This document shows positions 14,770 through 23,209 of a stretch of 23,507 nt of DNA, piece after piece. Made by a program: the position numbers and the translations under genes. Below the pieces are notes generated by a model. The model was given only the letters and a program-made list of their open reading frames with translations. It did not search any database and was not told where the DNA came from. The DNA is taken from the NCBI GenBank assembly GCA_011391455.1, contig JAABQN010000004.1, positions 1-23,507 on the forward strand. The letters are read 5' to 3'. Position 1 is the stretch's first letter; each line of letters begins with the position of its first letter. The DNA is from Nitrospiraceae bacterium. GTDB taxonomy: Bacteria; Nitrospirota; Nitrospiria; Nitrospirales; Nitrospiraceae.

Positions 14770-14940
14770 TTAAGCGGCCTTCAAGATCCGCTGCTTCGTC
14801 TGCAACGGGGTCACGCGATTCTGTGCGATCAACGGATCGAGGACCAGCCCGCAATTGATACAGCGGAGGACCACAGCTTCCTGCGAAAATTCCGGTCGCC
14901 ACTCTGTTACCATCAGTCCTTTGCATTTTTGACAAGTCAT
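14770..14940 (-). CDS. 56-residue zinc-ribbon protein
   Basis: A short gene in a different frame from the longer overlapping open frame on this strand. It runs from ATG 14940 to TAA 14770. It is preceded by a near-perfect Shine-Dalgarno AGGAGGTGA about 7 bases upstream. The product begins MTCQKCKGLMVTEWRPEF, continues VVLRCINCGLVLDPLIAQN, and ends in a basic tail (KQRILKAA). The two knuckles CQKC (residues 3-6) and CINC (27-30) form a classical four-Cys zinc ribbon. Such mini-proteins may bind nucleic acid or protein partners; no specific function is known. The Shine-Dalgarno and paired CxxC make a real gene likely. Confidence 0.8.
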   Translation of the reverse strand: MTCQKCKGLMVTEWRPEFSQEAVVLRCINCGLVLDPLIAQNRVTPLQTKQRILKAA

Positions 14941-15003
14941 CGTGCTCACCTCCTGCTCTCATGGGTTCCAGCGCCGACGAGTCGGCCTTTCACGAAATGA
15001 ACT

Positions 15004-15032
15004 TTAACACTGCAAGATTAATACGGTGTTAA
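15004..15032. promoter_or_regulatory. TTAACAC...GTGTTAA inverted repeat upstream of the flavoprotein gene
   Basis: Seven-base arms TTAACAC (15004-15010) and GTGTTAA (15026-15032) are separated by 15 bp in the AT-rich DNA just upstream of ATG 15053. This is a plausible operator or promoter-proximal site; no factor can be named. Confidence 0.25.
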
Positions 15033-15052
15033 CGGGCAGTTAAAACTCTCTA

Positions 15053-16327
15053 ATGTCTATACACAACGATAGGTACGACATTGCAGTGATCGGTGCGGGC
15101 GCCGCCGGGCTGGCAGCTTCAATATTCTCTGCAGAGGCGGCCACGAAGGGCGATCGTTCGCAGAGGATCGTATTGCTCGATGGCGCGAAAACGATCGGCG
15201 CTAAGATACTCGTCTCAGGCGGAGGTCGTTGCAATGTCACGCACGAGGTCGTCACACCTACTGATTTCTTCGGCAATCGACATATCATCAAGAATGTGCT
15301 GGCGGCGTTTTCCGTTGAGCAGGCGGTGAAGTGGTTTGCCTCGTTAGGGGTTGAGCTCAAACGCGAGGAGACCGGTAAGCTTTTTCCAGTGACCGACAAA
15401 TCTCGAACCGTCCTGTTGGCGCTTATTGAGCGTTGTCGTGAACTTGGAGTTGAGATTCAACCGAACCATCATGTGGATAATATCAAGCCTGTTACGGATC
15501 ATAGCCATGGATTTTCGATTCACCATTCGCAAGGAGTATTACAGGCAAGGAAGGTCATTCTAGCGACCGGAGGCCGATCGATTCCTAAATCTGGGAGTGA
15601 CGGGTTTGGGTACAGCCTCGCCCGGCGACTTGGGCATCACGTGACGGCTACCGTTCCGGCACTCGTCCCGTTCATCCTTAAGGACACGATGTTCCACAAA
15701 CAGCTTTCCGGTCTCTCGCAGGAGGTCGAGATGACGACAATAGTGAAGAGCCGCAAGGTTGACAGCCGGACCGGAAGCTTGCTCTGGACGCACTTTGGGA
15801 TTAGTGGCCCGATCGTGATGGACGCGAGCCGCTTTTGGACCATCGGACATGAGCAGGGAGAAACCGTCGAGGTCTATGGAAACTTCTTGATCGGCCAGAC
15901 GCAAGAACAGGTGAAGTCGTGGTTTATAGCGCAAGCGACAGACAATCCACGGCGGTCACTGCTGAAGACCTGGGCGCAACAGATACCGGAGCGGTTTGCC
16001 GAGGCGCTTTGTTCCCATGTCGAATGTGATCCCAAGACGGCGGTTGCACAACTGCCACGAAAAACCCGAGATCGGTTACTCGCATCGCTCACAAAGTTTC
16101 CATTTCCAATTGACCAGGATCGTGGCTGGAACTATGCAGAAGTTACGGCGGGCGGGGTTCCTCTCGAAGAGGTCAATTTCAGGACGATGGAGTCTAAGCT
16201 GGTGCCAGGCCTCTATCTGATCGGAGAGATCCTGGATTGCGACGGTCGGATCGGCGGGTTCAACTTTCAATGGGCTTGGGCGACGGGATTTCTAGCTGGC
16301 CGGGCAGTTGCCCCCTGTAATCAATAA
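15053..16327 (+). CDS. HI0933/BaiN-family NAD(P)/FAD-dependent oxidoreductase
   Basis: A 424-residue flavoprotein of typical length for the HI0933-like family. It starts MSIHNDRYDIAVIGAGAAGLAAS, with the Rossmann GxGxxG for FAD. The family signature KILVSGGGRCNVTH comes next. Other blocks are GKLFPVTDKSRTV, the second FAD contact ILATGGRSIPKSGSDGFGY, the insertion-domain motif THFGISGPIVMDASR, AEVTAGGVPLEEVNF, and the C-terminal PGLYLIGEILDCDGRIGGFNFQWAWATG. The related BaiN enzyme has been linked to reduction of bile-acid intermediates, but the substrate of most members, including this one, is unknown. No partner gene is adjacent. Confidence 0.92.
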   Translation: MSIHNDRYDIAVIGAGAAGLAASIFSAEAATKGDRSQRIVLLDGAKTIGAKILVSGGGRCNVTHEVVTPTDFFGNRHIIKNVLAAFSVEQAVKWFASLGVELKREETGKLFPVTDKSRTVLLALIERCRELGVEIQPNHHVDNIKPVTDHSHGFSIHHSQGVLQARKVILATGGRSIPKSGSDGFGYSLARRLGHHVTATVPALVPFILKDTMFHKQLSGLSQEVEMTTIVKSRKVDSRTGSLLWTHFGISGPIVMDASRFWTIGHEQGETVEVYGNFLIGQTQEQVKSWFIAQATDNPRRSLLKTWAQQIPERFAEALCSHVECDPKTAVAQLPRKTRDRLLASLTKFPFPIDQDRGWNYAEVTAGGVPLEEVNFRTMESKLVPGLYLIGEILDCDGRIGGFNFQWAWATGFLAGRAVAPCNQ

Positions 16328-16402
16328 CCAATCAAATCAACTACAAGGCTGTTGAAGCGCTCTCGCTGGATCAGAGGGACGTTCGGTGGGGTTCCTTTCT
16401 CT

Positions 16403-16765
16403 TTAGGCTGCATTGGCCTGAGATCTGGGGTCGGCCTTCAACGTTCCAAACTTAGACTCATATTCGGCGATCACACGATTGAGTACGGCAGCCAACCGTT
16501 TCGCCGCATAGGGGTTCAGCACGATACGGTTCGTCAGCTGAATCTTGAGATCCGCCTGCGCCCGCTCCCACACCTCATTGACGCCAAAGGCCAACACCAC
16601 TTCTTCGCGGGTCGACGACACATTGCACACATTGGCGTAGGAATTCTTAAGGTTGGAGACATCAAACTGGACCGGCGGAGTGGTGTTGGGGGCTTGGGTT
16701 ATTAATGATGGCTTTGCGGAGGATGGGCTCGCTGTATTTGCCGGTGATCCAGTCTCTTTTTTCAT
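16403..16765 (-). CDS. DUF3467 domain protein
   Basis: A 120-residue protein with AAGGAG 7 bases before ATG 16765. The first 30 residues are low-complexity (Pro/Ser/Thr/Ala). The remainder is the DUF3467 module: QFDVSNLKNSYANVCNVSSTREEVVLAFG, then LTNRIVLNPYAAKRLAAVLNRVIAEYESKFG. This is a small cytoplasmic alpha/beta domain of unknown function that often occurs as a stand-alone gene. It is convergent with the flavoprotein gene. The C-terminal tail is Ala/Asn-rich. Confidence 0.9.
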   Translation of the reverse strand: MKKETGSPANTASPSSAKPSLITQAPNTTPPVQFDVSNLKNSYANVCNVSSTREEVVLAFGVNEVWERAQADLKIQLTNRIVLNPYAAKRLAAVLNRVIAEYESKFGTLKADPRSQANAA

Positions 16766-17209
16766 AACGATCTCCTTGATGATGGATGGAGTTGTGGTCG
16801 ACCGAACGGGTCACTTTCCCAACCTCTCGTAGCAAGCTATCAAGAAATATGAGCCGAAAAAAGGAAAAACACGGTTTGTGCAATCGTTACCGGTTGTTCG
16901 TGTCAAAGGTTGAGCGCATGACTCGTCATGAATTACGTCGATCGTCCTCGGTGGCAGGCCTGGCTTTCGCTCAAGTGTGGCCTTAAATAAGCCGGTAAAG
17001 AGATGTCCCAATAGCCGAAAAAAGATGACAAACCACGATAATTGAGTACCCTACAGATAATCCTTGTAGATATTTTTAGCCCTAATTGAGAGACATGATA
17101 GATAGATCCGATTGGTTCTAGTTGAGTGTGTGATCAGGCAGAAGGGCTCTATTGTCTGGCGTGGGACAGAATAGGTTGGCTCAAAGGATATGTCTGAACA
17201 AGGAATGAT
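16766..17209. other. Gene-free intergenic region upstream of the secretion operon
   Basis: About 440 bp between divergent genes with AT-rich stretches, especially 16840-16880 and 17010-17110. I see no credible coding sequence on either strand. Small features are a CATGAC-TC-GTCATG inverted repeat (16917-16930) and CTACA...TGTAG around 17051-17069. It must hold the promoters of the DUF3467 gene and the TolC-like operon, but no -35/-10 or sigma-54 pair is convincing. Confidence 0.5.
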
Positions 17210-18748
17210 GTGCTGAAAGGAGCAACTGTTCTAGCCGGGCGATCTCGCGGCCCGATCAACCTGTTACTGGTGGTGCTGATGATTCTCGCCTCCATCGATC
17301 TGACCAGTTGTGCCATCAAGCCGATACCCTTGACGAGGGAAGAGGTGCGGTCACGCATGCAAGAAGACCGGGCCGTTCTGACCAAGGATCAAGAGCCCGT
17401 CTCGGACGCGATCGATCTCTACGACGCGATGGCACGGGCGCTCAAGTATAACCTCGACGCGCGCGTCGAGCTGATGCACAAGATGTTGGCACAGACCCAA
17501 CTCGACCTGTCGCACTATGCCATGTTGCCGCGCCTGGCGGCGAACGCCGGCTTCGACGGGCGCGATAATTTTCCCGGCGGGGTCGCTCGATCTTTGATTA
17601 CCGGGCAACAGCAGATCCAACCCTTTACCTCGTCCGATAGGAACATTTTCTCCGCTGATCTGTCGCTCAGTTGGAATGTCTTGGATTTCGGCCTGTCGTA
17701 CATTCGGGCGAAGCAAGCCGCCGACGACGTCTTGATTGCGGAAGAAGAACGGCGGCGCGTGGCCAATCGCGTGATGCAGGAGGTGCGGGCCGCCTATTGG
17801 CGGGCCGTCAGTGCGGAGCGGATTCTGCCGTCCCTCAAGCTGTTGAATGAATGGGTGAGCAGCGCGCTGGACAAAGCCCAGGCTGTGCAGGACGAGAAAC
17901 TCAGTATGCCGTTGGTGCCCTTGCAGTACAAGCTCGATCTCCTCAATACGCAGCGCTACGTGCAACAGTTGTTCCGGGAGCTCTCCACGGCGAAGCTGCA
18001 ACTGGCCGCGCTCATCAATCTGCCCCCCGGCCAAGAGCAGGCACTACGGCTCCTGATTCCGGAGCGGGAGGCCGGCACGCTCAGCCTGCCGCCCGATATG
18101 ACGGTCTTGGAGGATCGGGCGCTGGAGGCCCGCCCGGAGCTGCGGATGATCGATTACCGTCGCCGCATCAACGCGCGGGAGGCCAAAGCGGCGATCCTCG
18201 AGATGCTCCCCAGCCTCAATCTCCAAGTCGGGGAGAACTACAACAGCAACAGCTTTCTCTTTAATAACCATTGGGGCGCCTATGCAGCCCGGACCAGTTG
18301 GAATTTGCTGAATCTCTTTCGGTATCCGGCCAGGGCGAAGACGATTGAGGCGCAACATAAGGTGCTGTATACGCAGAACCTCGCGCTGACCATGGCCATC
18401 ATGTCGCAAGTGCATGTCAGCGTCGCGCAGGTCGCGCAAGCGAAGACGGAAGCGTCGACGGCGAAGCTCTATCATGACACGCAGGCCCAAATTACGGAGC
18501 AGACACGTCAGGCCTGGCGGACGTCCCGGGTGAGTGAGCAGGCCATGCTGCGCGAGCGTGTCAATCAGGTGGCGGCGCAACTGCGTGCCGATACCGTGGA
18601 GGCGGGGCTGCAAACCGCGTGGGGGTCGCTCCTCGCCGCCGTCGGAGAAGATGTCCTGCCCAACGACCTGACGCAGGAACAGAGTGTGTCAGACCTGGCG
18701 ATCGAACTGCGCACGCGCTGGGCGAAAAGCAAGGAGTTGCTGAAATGA
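17210..18748 (+). CDS. TolC/OprM-like outer-membrane efflux lipoprotein
   Basis: A 512-residue outer-membrane factor. It starts at GTG 17210 with AAGGA just upstream. The signal ends in a lipobox (LASIDLTSC), so the protein is probably acylated like OprM. The body shows the repeated outer-membrane efflux pattern: two halves of long helices with beta segments. Examples are ALKYNLDARVELMHKMLAQTQLDLSHYAMLPRLAANAGF, then SADLSLSWNVLDFGLSYIRAKQAADDVLIAEEERRR, PELRMIDYRRRINAREAKAAILEMLPSLNLQVGENYNSNSF and AARTSWNLLNLFRYPARAKTIEAQ. It would form the trimeric outer-membrane channel. It is the first gene of a four-gene unit with adaptor proteins, and its stop overlaps the next start (ATGA). Confidence 0.92.
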   Translation: MLKGATVLAGRSRGPINLLLVVLMILASIDLTSCAIKPIPLTREEVRSRMQEDRAVLTKDQEPVSDAIDLYDAMARALKYNLDARVELMHKMLAQTQLDLSHYAMLPRLAANAGFDGRDNFPGGVARSLITGQQQIQPFTSSDRNIFSADLSLSWNVLDFGLSYIRAKQAADDVLIAEEERRRVANRVMQEVRAAYWRAVSAERILPSLKLLNEWVSSALDKAQAVQDEKLSMPLVPLQYKLDLLNTQRYVQQLFRELSTAKLQLAALINLPPGQEQALRLLIPEREAGTLSLPPDMTVLEDRALEARPELRMIDYRRRINAREAKAAILEMLPSLNLQVGENYNSNSFLFNNHWGAYAARTSWNLLNLFRYPARAKTIEAQHKVLYTQNLALTMAIMSQVHVSVAQVAQAKTEASTAKLYHDTQAQITEQTRQAWRTSRVSEQAMLRERVNQVAAQLRADTVEAGLQTAWGSLLAAVGEDVLPNDLTQEQSVSDLAIELRTRWAKSKELLK

Positions 18749-19533
18749 TCCGTCTTGGCTGGCCCTTTATCGGTGGTTCGATCATGGGCCTGTGGCTTCT
18801 GATGCCGATCGTGCTCGCGACGGCCGGCGCCAAATCAGATCACAGGCCTGCAAGCAGCGCGGCAGAACTCAGCACCATCCGCGGCGTGGTGAAGGCGACC
18901 GCCCAAGCGACGTTAGCCAGCCAGGTCCAGGGCCGGATTAGTCAGCTGCCTTTCAAGGAGGGACAGCGGTTTAAAAAAGGCGCCCTTCTGGTGGCTCTCG
19001 ATTGTTCGAAGTATGAGGCGGAACTGGCGAGCGCTGAGGCGGAACATCGCGGCAAGAAATTGACCTACGAGAACAACCTGCGGCTTGCTGAGCACGATTC
19101 CGTGGGGACCCTCGAACTCGAGGTCTCGCAGGCCGACGCCGAAAAAGCACTCGCCGCCATCAACGTGGCGCAAGTGAATGTGAAAGGCTGCACGGTGCTC
19201 GCCCCGTTTCCTGGGCGTGTCGTCAAAATGATCGTAAACGAACACGAGAATGTCTTTCCCAACGACCCGCTCATCAGTCTGTTGGATGATAGTCTGCTCG
19301 AGATCGAGCTGATTCTGCCGTCGAGATCTCTCGCGTGGCTGAAGGTCGGCATGCGCTTCGAGTACGCCCTCGATGAAACGGGACTTCGGTATCCCGCCGT
19401 CGTGCAGGACATCGGCGCGAATGTCGATCCTGCCAGTCAAACGGTGAAAGTGAAAGGCCTGTTTCGCACCCAGCCCCACAACGTGCTTGCAGGAATGAGT
19501 GGGGCCGCTTCGTTCACCGGGCTTTCACGCTGA
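18745..19533 (+). CDS. Short periplasmic adaptor (HlyD/RND membrane-fusion type)
   Basis: A 262-residue protein starting at ATG 18745, overlapping the TolC-like stop and served by AAGGAG 9 bases upstream. An N-terminal hydrophobic signal/anchor (WPFIGGSIMGLWLLMPIVLATAGA) is followed by a biotinyl-lipoyl half-motif (ATLASQVQGRISQLPFKEGQRFKKGALLVALD). A short alpha-hairpin comes next (YEAELASAEAEHRGKK...EVSQADAEKALAAINVAQ), then the second half-motif (VLAPFPGRVVKMIVNEHENVFPNDPLISL) and a beta-barrel domain. This is a membrane-fusion protein that would bridge the inner membrane and the outer-membrane channel. At 262 residues it is shorter than typical adaptors (about 350-450), so its hairpin is small. 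Confidence 0.88.
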   Translation: MIRLGWPFIGGSIMGLWLLMPIVLATAGAKSDHRPASSAAELSTIRGVVKATAQATLASQVQGRISQLPFKEGQRFKKGALLVALDCSKYEAELASAEAEHRGKKLTYENNLRLAEHDSVGTLELEVSQADAEKALAAINVAQVNVKGCTVLAPFPGRVVKMIVNEHENVFPNDPLISLLDDSLLEIELILPSRSLAWLKVGMRFEYALDETGLRYPAVVQDIGANVDPASQTVKVKGLFRTQPHNVLAGMSGAASFTGLSR

Positions 19534-19534
19534 C

Positions 19535-20902
19535 ATGGTCGCAACAGAAGTCACTCCCACCAGCCCGCCGCAGAGGAACACGTCGTTCACCATGCTGCTT
19601 CAGCTGGAGGGGATGGTTCGTGCCGCCCGGACCCAGCAAGAACTGCAATTCTTTTTCGTCAACGAAACGCGCCGGTTGGTTCCCTATCGACAGGCAATTT
19701 TGCTTATCCCGCCGACCCCGTCTACGCAGAGCTATGAGGTGCGAGCCGCATCGAGCGTTCCGGTGATGGATCGCACCGTGCCCTTGATGCAATGGACTGA
19801 GCGATTGATTGGTGCATTGCGCAAGATCTCGGCAGGTCCGGAGATCAGTCACGTCACGGAAGAGGATTGCCCTGAGGAGCTCAGACCGGATTGGAAGGAG
19901 TTCACCCTGGAGCATGGCCTGTGGTGCCCTCTAAAACACCCTGGGGGACAGATCATCGGGGGCCTGTGGCTGACCAGAGACGAGCCATGGGTGGACCACG
20001 AAGTGACGGTCCTGCAACGTCTCGGTGACGCCTATGCCTACGCCTGGCGTGCCGTCGGTCCATCGAATGCTCGGCGATGGCGATGGGGGCTGAACCGGAC
20101 CATAACGTGGGCACTTGCGGTTGTGCTGCTGAGCGCACTGGCCATTCCTGTTCCCATGTCGACGCTGGCGCCCGCGAAGATTATTGCGAAGGATCCTTCA
20201 ATCGTCAGTGCGCCGATTGACGGTGTCATCGCCGAAATTTTTGTCCTTCCCAATACCATGGTGTCCAAAGGTCAAGTGTTGTTCAAATACGAAGACACGA
20301 CATTCAGAAGCGAGTATGAAGTCGCGGAACGGAATCGCGACGTGGCGATGGCGCAGTATCGACGCGCAGTGCAAGGCTCATTCGTGGACGCTGAACAAAA
20401 ATCCGAGGTTCCGCTGTTGAAAGCCGAAGTCGAGCTGCGAGAAACCGAGCGGAATTATACGCATGAACGGTTGGCAAAGGTCGAGGTGAAGGCTGAGCAA
20501 GCCGGACTCTTGCTCTACACGGACAAGTCCGATTGGATCGGAAAGCCGGTTGTGGTCGGCCAACGTATTATGGAACTGGCGAATCCCCAACAGCTGGAGG
20601 TGCGGATCGATTTGCCGGTGGAGGATGCAATTGTTCTGCGCGAAGGCGCGTCGGTAGCGCTGTTCCTGAATGCCAATCCATTTTCCAGCGTTTCTGCCAC
20701 GGTGAGTCATGCGAGCTACCACGCCGAGGTTTTGCCGAACAATATGCTGGCCTATCGCGTGACAGCTCGGCTTGGGCAGGGGGCCTCGGAGTTCCGCATC
20801 GGTTGGCAAGGGAGCGCCAAAATCTACGGAGAGACGGTCACGCTATTCACCTATCTGTTCCGTCGCCCGATCTCCGCCATCCGGCCATGGATTGGCCTAT
20901 GA
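19535..20902 (+). CDS. HlyD-family adaptor with N-terminal GAF-like domain
   Basis: A 455-residue protein from ATG 19535, one base after the previous stop, so probably translationally coupled. Residues 20-175 look like a GAF-type cytoplasmic domain: MLLQLEGMVRAARTQQELQFFFVNETRRLVPYRQAILLI, then WCPLKHPGGQIIGGLWLTRDEPW and TVLQRLGDAYAYAWRAV. One transmembrane helix follows (about 190-212, ITWALAVVLLSALAIPVP). The periplasmic adaptor has lipoyl half-motifs PSIVSAPIDGVIAEIFVLPNTMVSKGQVLFKYED (221-254) and an EQAGLLLYTD...VGQRIMEL counterpart. A helical arm lies between them (about 258-320), and a barrel domain with FRIGWQGSAKIYGE follows. The GAF call is by pattern only; the fusion suggests the export complex is gated by a cytoplasmic signal or partner. 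Confidence 0.85.
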   Translation: MVATEVTPTSPPQRNTSFTMLLQLEGMVRAARTQQELQFFFVNETRRLVPYRQAILLIPPTPSTQSYEVRAASSVPVMDRTVPLMQWTERLIGALRKISAGPEISHVTEEDCPEELRPDWKEFTLEHGLWCPLKHPGGQIIGGLWLTRDEPWVDHEVTVLQRLGDAYAYAWRAVGPSNARRWRWGLNRTITWALAVVLLSALAIPVPMSTLAPAKIIAKDPSIVSAPIDGVIAEIFVLPNTMVSKGQVLFKYEDTTFRSEYEVAERNRDVAMAQYRRAVQGSFVDAEQKSEVPLLKAEVELRETERNYTHERLAKVEVKAEQAGLLLYTDKSDWIGKPVVVGQRIMELANPQQLEVRIDLPVEDAIVLREGASVALFLNANPFSSVSATVSHASYHAEVLPNNMLAYRVTARLGQGASEFRIGWQGSAKIYGETVTLFTYLFRRPISAIRPWIGL

Positions 20903-23031
20903 AACAGTCCCCACCTCCAAAGCCGGATGCGTTGCTGCCTCTGTTGCGGGAGGATCTCCAGCTCATTGCTGGCGCCTCGTCCGCCGACGGTTCGCCAACG
21001 TGGGTTGTCGTCGATCCGGTTCGCGGGAAATATTTCCACATCGGCTGGGCCGCCTATCAGATTCTTTCGCGTTGGAGCGGCCGATCGGCGGAGGCTGTCC
21101 TGTTGCAGATCCATGCGGACACGACCTGCCGGGCCACGAAGAAGGATGTCGAGGACCTTCTCCGTTTTTTGTACGCCAACCATCTGATGCGCGATCCGCC
21201 GGAAGGCGGGTACCGAGCCTATGTGGATCAAGCAGAGGCCGCAAAGCCGCAGTGGTTGATGTGGCTCTTCCACCACTATTTATTTTTCCAGATTCCGTTG
21301 GTCCGACCGGACAGATTTCTTCGTGCGACCCTGCCCTTCGTCGATTGGCTCTTCTCGAAAACGACTGCTTGGATCATTGCGTTTATCGGGCTGGCAGGCA
21401 TCTACCTCGTTTCGCGGCAGTGGGACACCTTCACAGCCACCATCCTGCATTTTTTCACTCCGCAAGGCCTCGCGCTGTACATTCTCTGTCTGATCGTCGT
21501 CAAGGTGTTTCATGAATTGGGGCATGCCTATACGGCGACACGCTATGGCTGTCGCGTTCCCACCATGGGTGTCGCCATGATGGTGATGGTACCGATGCTG
21601 TATTCGGACACCTCCGATGCGTGGAAACTGACTTCCCGTCGCCAGCGTGCCGCCATCGGCGCTGCCGGAATGGTCGTCGAATGCGCATTGGCTGCGCTGG
21701 CGATATTTGCGTGGAACTTTCTTGACGATGGCGTGGTGCGGAGTCTGGTGTTTATCGTGGCGACGACAAGTCTGGCTGTCGGCGCTGCCATCAATCTCAG
21801 CCCGTTCATGCGATTCGATGGATACTATGTGCTTTCCGATTTGCTTGGCATTCCCAATTTGCACGAGCGAGCCTTTGCCTTCGGGCGGTGGAAGTTACGG
21901 CGGCTTCTTCTCGGCCTAGATGTCCCGCTGCCCGAGCCGGTTGCCGCTGCTCAGCGCCGACTTTTTATCTGGTTTGCCTGGGGAGTGTGGGCATATCGTT
22001 TGATGCTGTTTCTCGGTATCGCCTTCGTGGTCTACGAGTTCTTTTTCAAGTTATTGGGACTCCTCCTCTTTGCGGTCGAAATCGGCTGGTTTATTGTGCT
22101 CCCGGTTGTGGGCGAGCTCAAGGCTTGGTGGAGTCTACGTGGAGCGAGGCGTGAACGGGGCCGAGTATGGGTATCGGTCGGCGGTCTGGCCTTTCTGATG
22201 GCGGCGCTATTCATTCCCTGGTCCGATCGCATCAGCCTCCCTGCGGTGTTGGAATCGACGCCGCATGCCACAATCTATGCGCCGGCATCAGGGAAAATCG
22301 TCGAACTGGCGCTGAAAGAAGGGCGGCGAGTGGGGGTGGGGGACAGGTTGGTTGCGTTAGAATCGCCGGCACTTGAAAAGGATATGGCGTTAATACGTAA
22401 GCAGATCGAGGTCGAGCGATCGAGAGGCCGGCGCCAGTTCATCGACCGGAAAGAGCTTGCGCAGCATCAGGTGACGCTGGAAACTCTGAAGGCTCGTCTC
22501 TCCCAGCTCGAAGGCCTACTGGAACAGCAGCAGAATCTCGTGCTCACGGCGCCGATTGCAGGAGTGGTGACCGATCGGGCGGAGGCGCTGCATGTGGGAC
22601 AGTGGATCAACAAGGAGTTGCCGCTCGCATACGTGATCGATCCGGCGGGCGAAGAGTTGCACGCGCTGGCTCCCGAGACAGAGGTCGGTTATCTCCACGA
22701 GGGTCAATCGGCTCGATTCATTCCCCAGGGTGCGGATCGGCCGAGTTTGGAGGCACAGGTGGTCGAGATTCGTGACAGCGACGAAAGCAGTTTCTCGGTT
22801 CCCTATCTCGCATCTCTTTATGGCGGAGACGTAGCGGTTCAAGAAGATGCCCATCATCGATTGAAACCGGAAACTTCTGTCTATCGCATTACCCTGCATC
22901 TCGTCGACGCACCGCCCCGGTGGAACCAAGCGGTGCGAGGGGTCGTGCTGGTGAAAGGTCCTCGGATCAGCTTCGCGCAACGAGTATGGCAACAGAGCGC
23001 CCGCATCTTCATTCGCGAAAGTGGCGCCTAG
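20899..23031 (+). CDS. M50 (S2P-type) membrane metalloprotease fused to HlyD-like adaptor
   Basis: A 710-residue protein whose ATG 20899 overlaps the previous stop (an in-frame ATG at 20887 is an alternative). Residues 1-110 resemble a PqqD-like winged-helix segment (VRGKYFHIGWAAYQIL, DLLRFLYANHLM). The membrane protease core follows. Helices flank HELGH (205-209) with two zinc His and the catalytic Glu, and NLSPFMRFDGYY (299-310) has Asp307 as likely third ligand. Several more helices run to about 440. The C-terminal third is a HlyD-type adaptor: lipoyl halves at 459-489 and 549-571 around a coiled coil (about 490-546). This architecture is found in putative 'peptide zinc metalloprotease' exporters of uncertain mechanism. 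It is the last gene of the unit. Confidence 0.9.
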   Translation: MKQSPPPKPDALLPLLREDLQLIAGASSADGSPTWVVVDPVRGKYFHIGWAAYQILSRWSGRSAEAVLLQIHADTTCRATKKDVEDLLRFLYANHLMRDPPEGGYRAYVDQAEAAKPQWLMWLFHHYLFFQIPLVRPDRFLRATLPFVDWLFSKTTAWIIAFIGLAGIYLVSRQWDTFTATILHFFTPQGLALYILCLIVVKVFHELGHAYTATRYGCRVPTMGVAMMVMVPMLYSDTSDAWKLTSRRQRAAIGAAGMVVECALAALAIFAWNFLDDGVVRSLVFIVATTSLAVGAAINLSPFMRFDGYYVLSDLLGIPNLHERAFAFGRWKLRRLLLGLDVPLPEPVAAAQRRLFIWFAWGVWAYRLMLFLGIAFVVYEFFFKLLGLLLFAVEIGWFIVLPVVGELKAWWSLRGARRERGRVWVSVGGLAFLMAALFIPWSDRISLPAVLESTPHATIYAPASGKIVELALKEGRRVGVGDRLVALESPALEKDMALIRKQIEVERSRGRRQFIDRKELAQHQVTLETLKARLSQLEGLLEQQQNLVLTAPIAGVVTDRAEALHVGQWINKELPLAYVIDPAGEELHALAPETEVGYLHEGQSARFIPQGADRPSLEAQVVEIRDSDESSFSVPYLASLYGGDVAVQEDAHHRLKPETSVYRITLHLVDAPPRWNQAVRGVVLVKGPRISFAQRVWQQSARIFIRESGA

Positions 23032-23149
23032 AATACATGCGTGGGATCAGCCAAAAAGTGGCCCTGAAGTGCATTCTTTGGGCCTACACGAACGTCCCCA
23101 TCAGGGGCTTCGCGCCTCCAATCAAGGAATATGAGCTCATTGTGTGAGC

Positions 23150-23165
23150 TGGCACTATCCTTGCA
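23150..23165 (+). promoter_or_regulatory. Sigma-54 (RpoN) promoter for the giant-protein gene
   Basis: TGGCAC-TATCC-TTGCA matches the sigma-54 consensus TGGCAC-N5-TTGCW exactly, with GG and GC ten bases apart. The ATG of the next gene is 45 bases downstream. Just upstream is an AGCTCA/TGAGCT inverted repeat (23134-23150). An enhancer-binding-protein site would be expected further upstream but is not identifiable. Confidence 0.85.
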
Positions 23166-23209
23166 ATTTTAAAGTGGTGATTTTCAGCTCATAGTTTGAA
23201 CACTATGCC

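Noticed and set aside
14750..14962. 70-residue minus-strand frame (MRAGGEHDDLSKM...)
   Set aside because: Overlaps in another frame the 56-residue zinc-ribbon gene, which has the proper Shine-Dalgarno and CxxC pairs.
16917..16930. CATGAC-TC-GTCATG inverted repeat
   Set aside because: Short arms, no clear promoter next to it; kept only as a note within the intergenic entry.
23081..23115. Small stems (CCCC-ATCA-GGGG and GGCCC/GGGCC) after the M50-HlyD gene
   Set aside because: Four- to five-base stems without a T-run are too weak to call a terminator.
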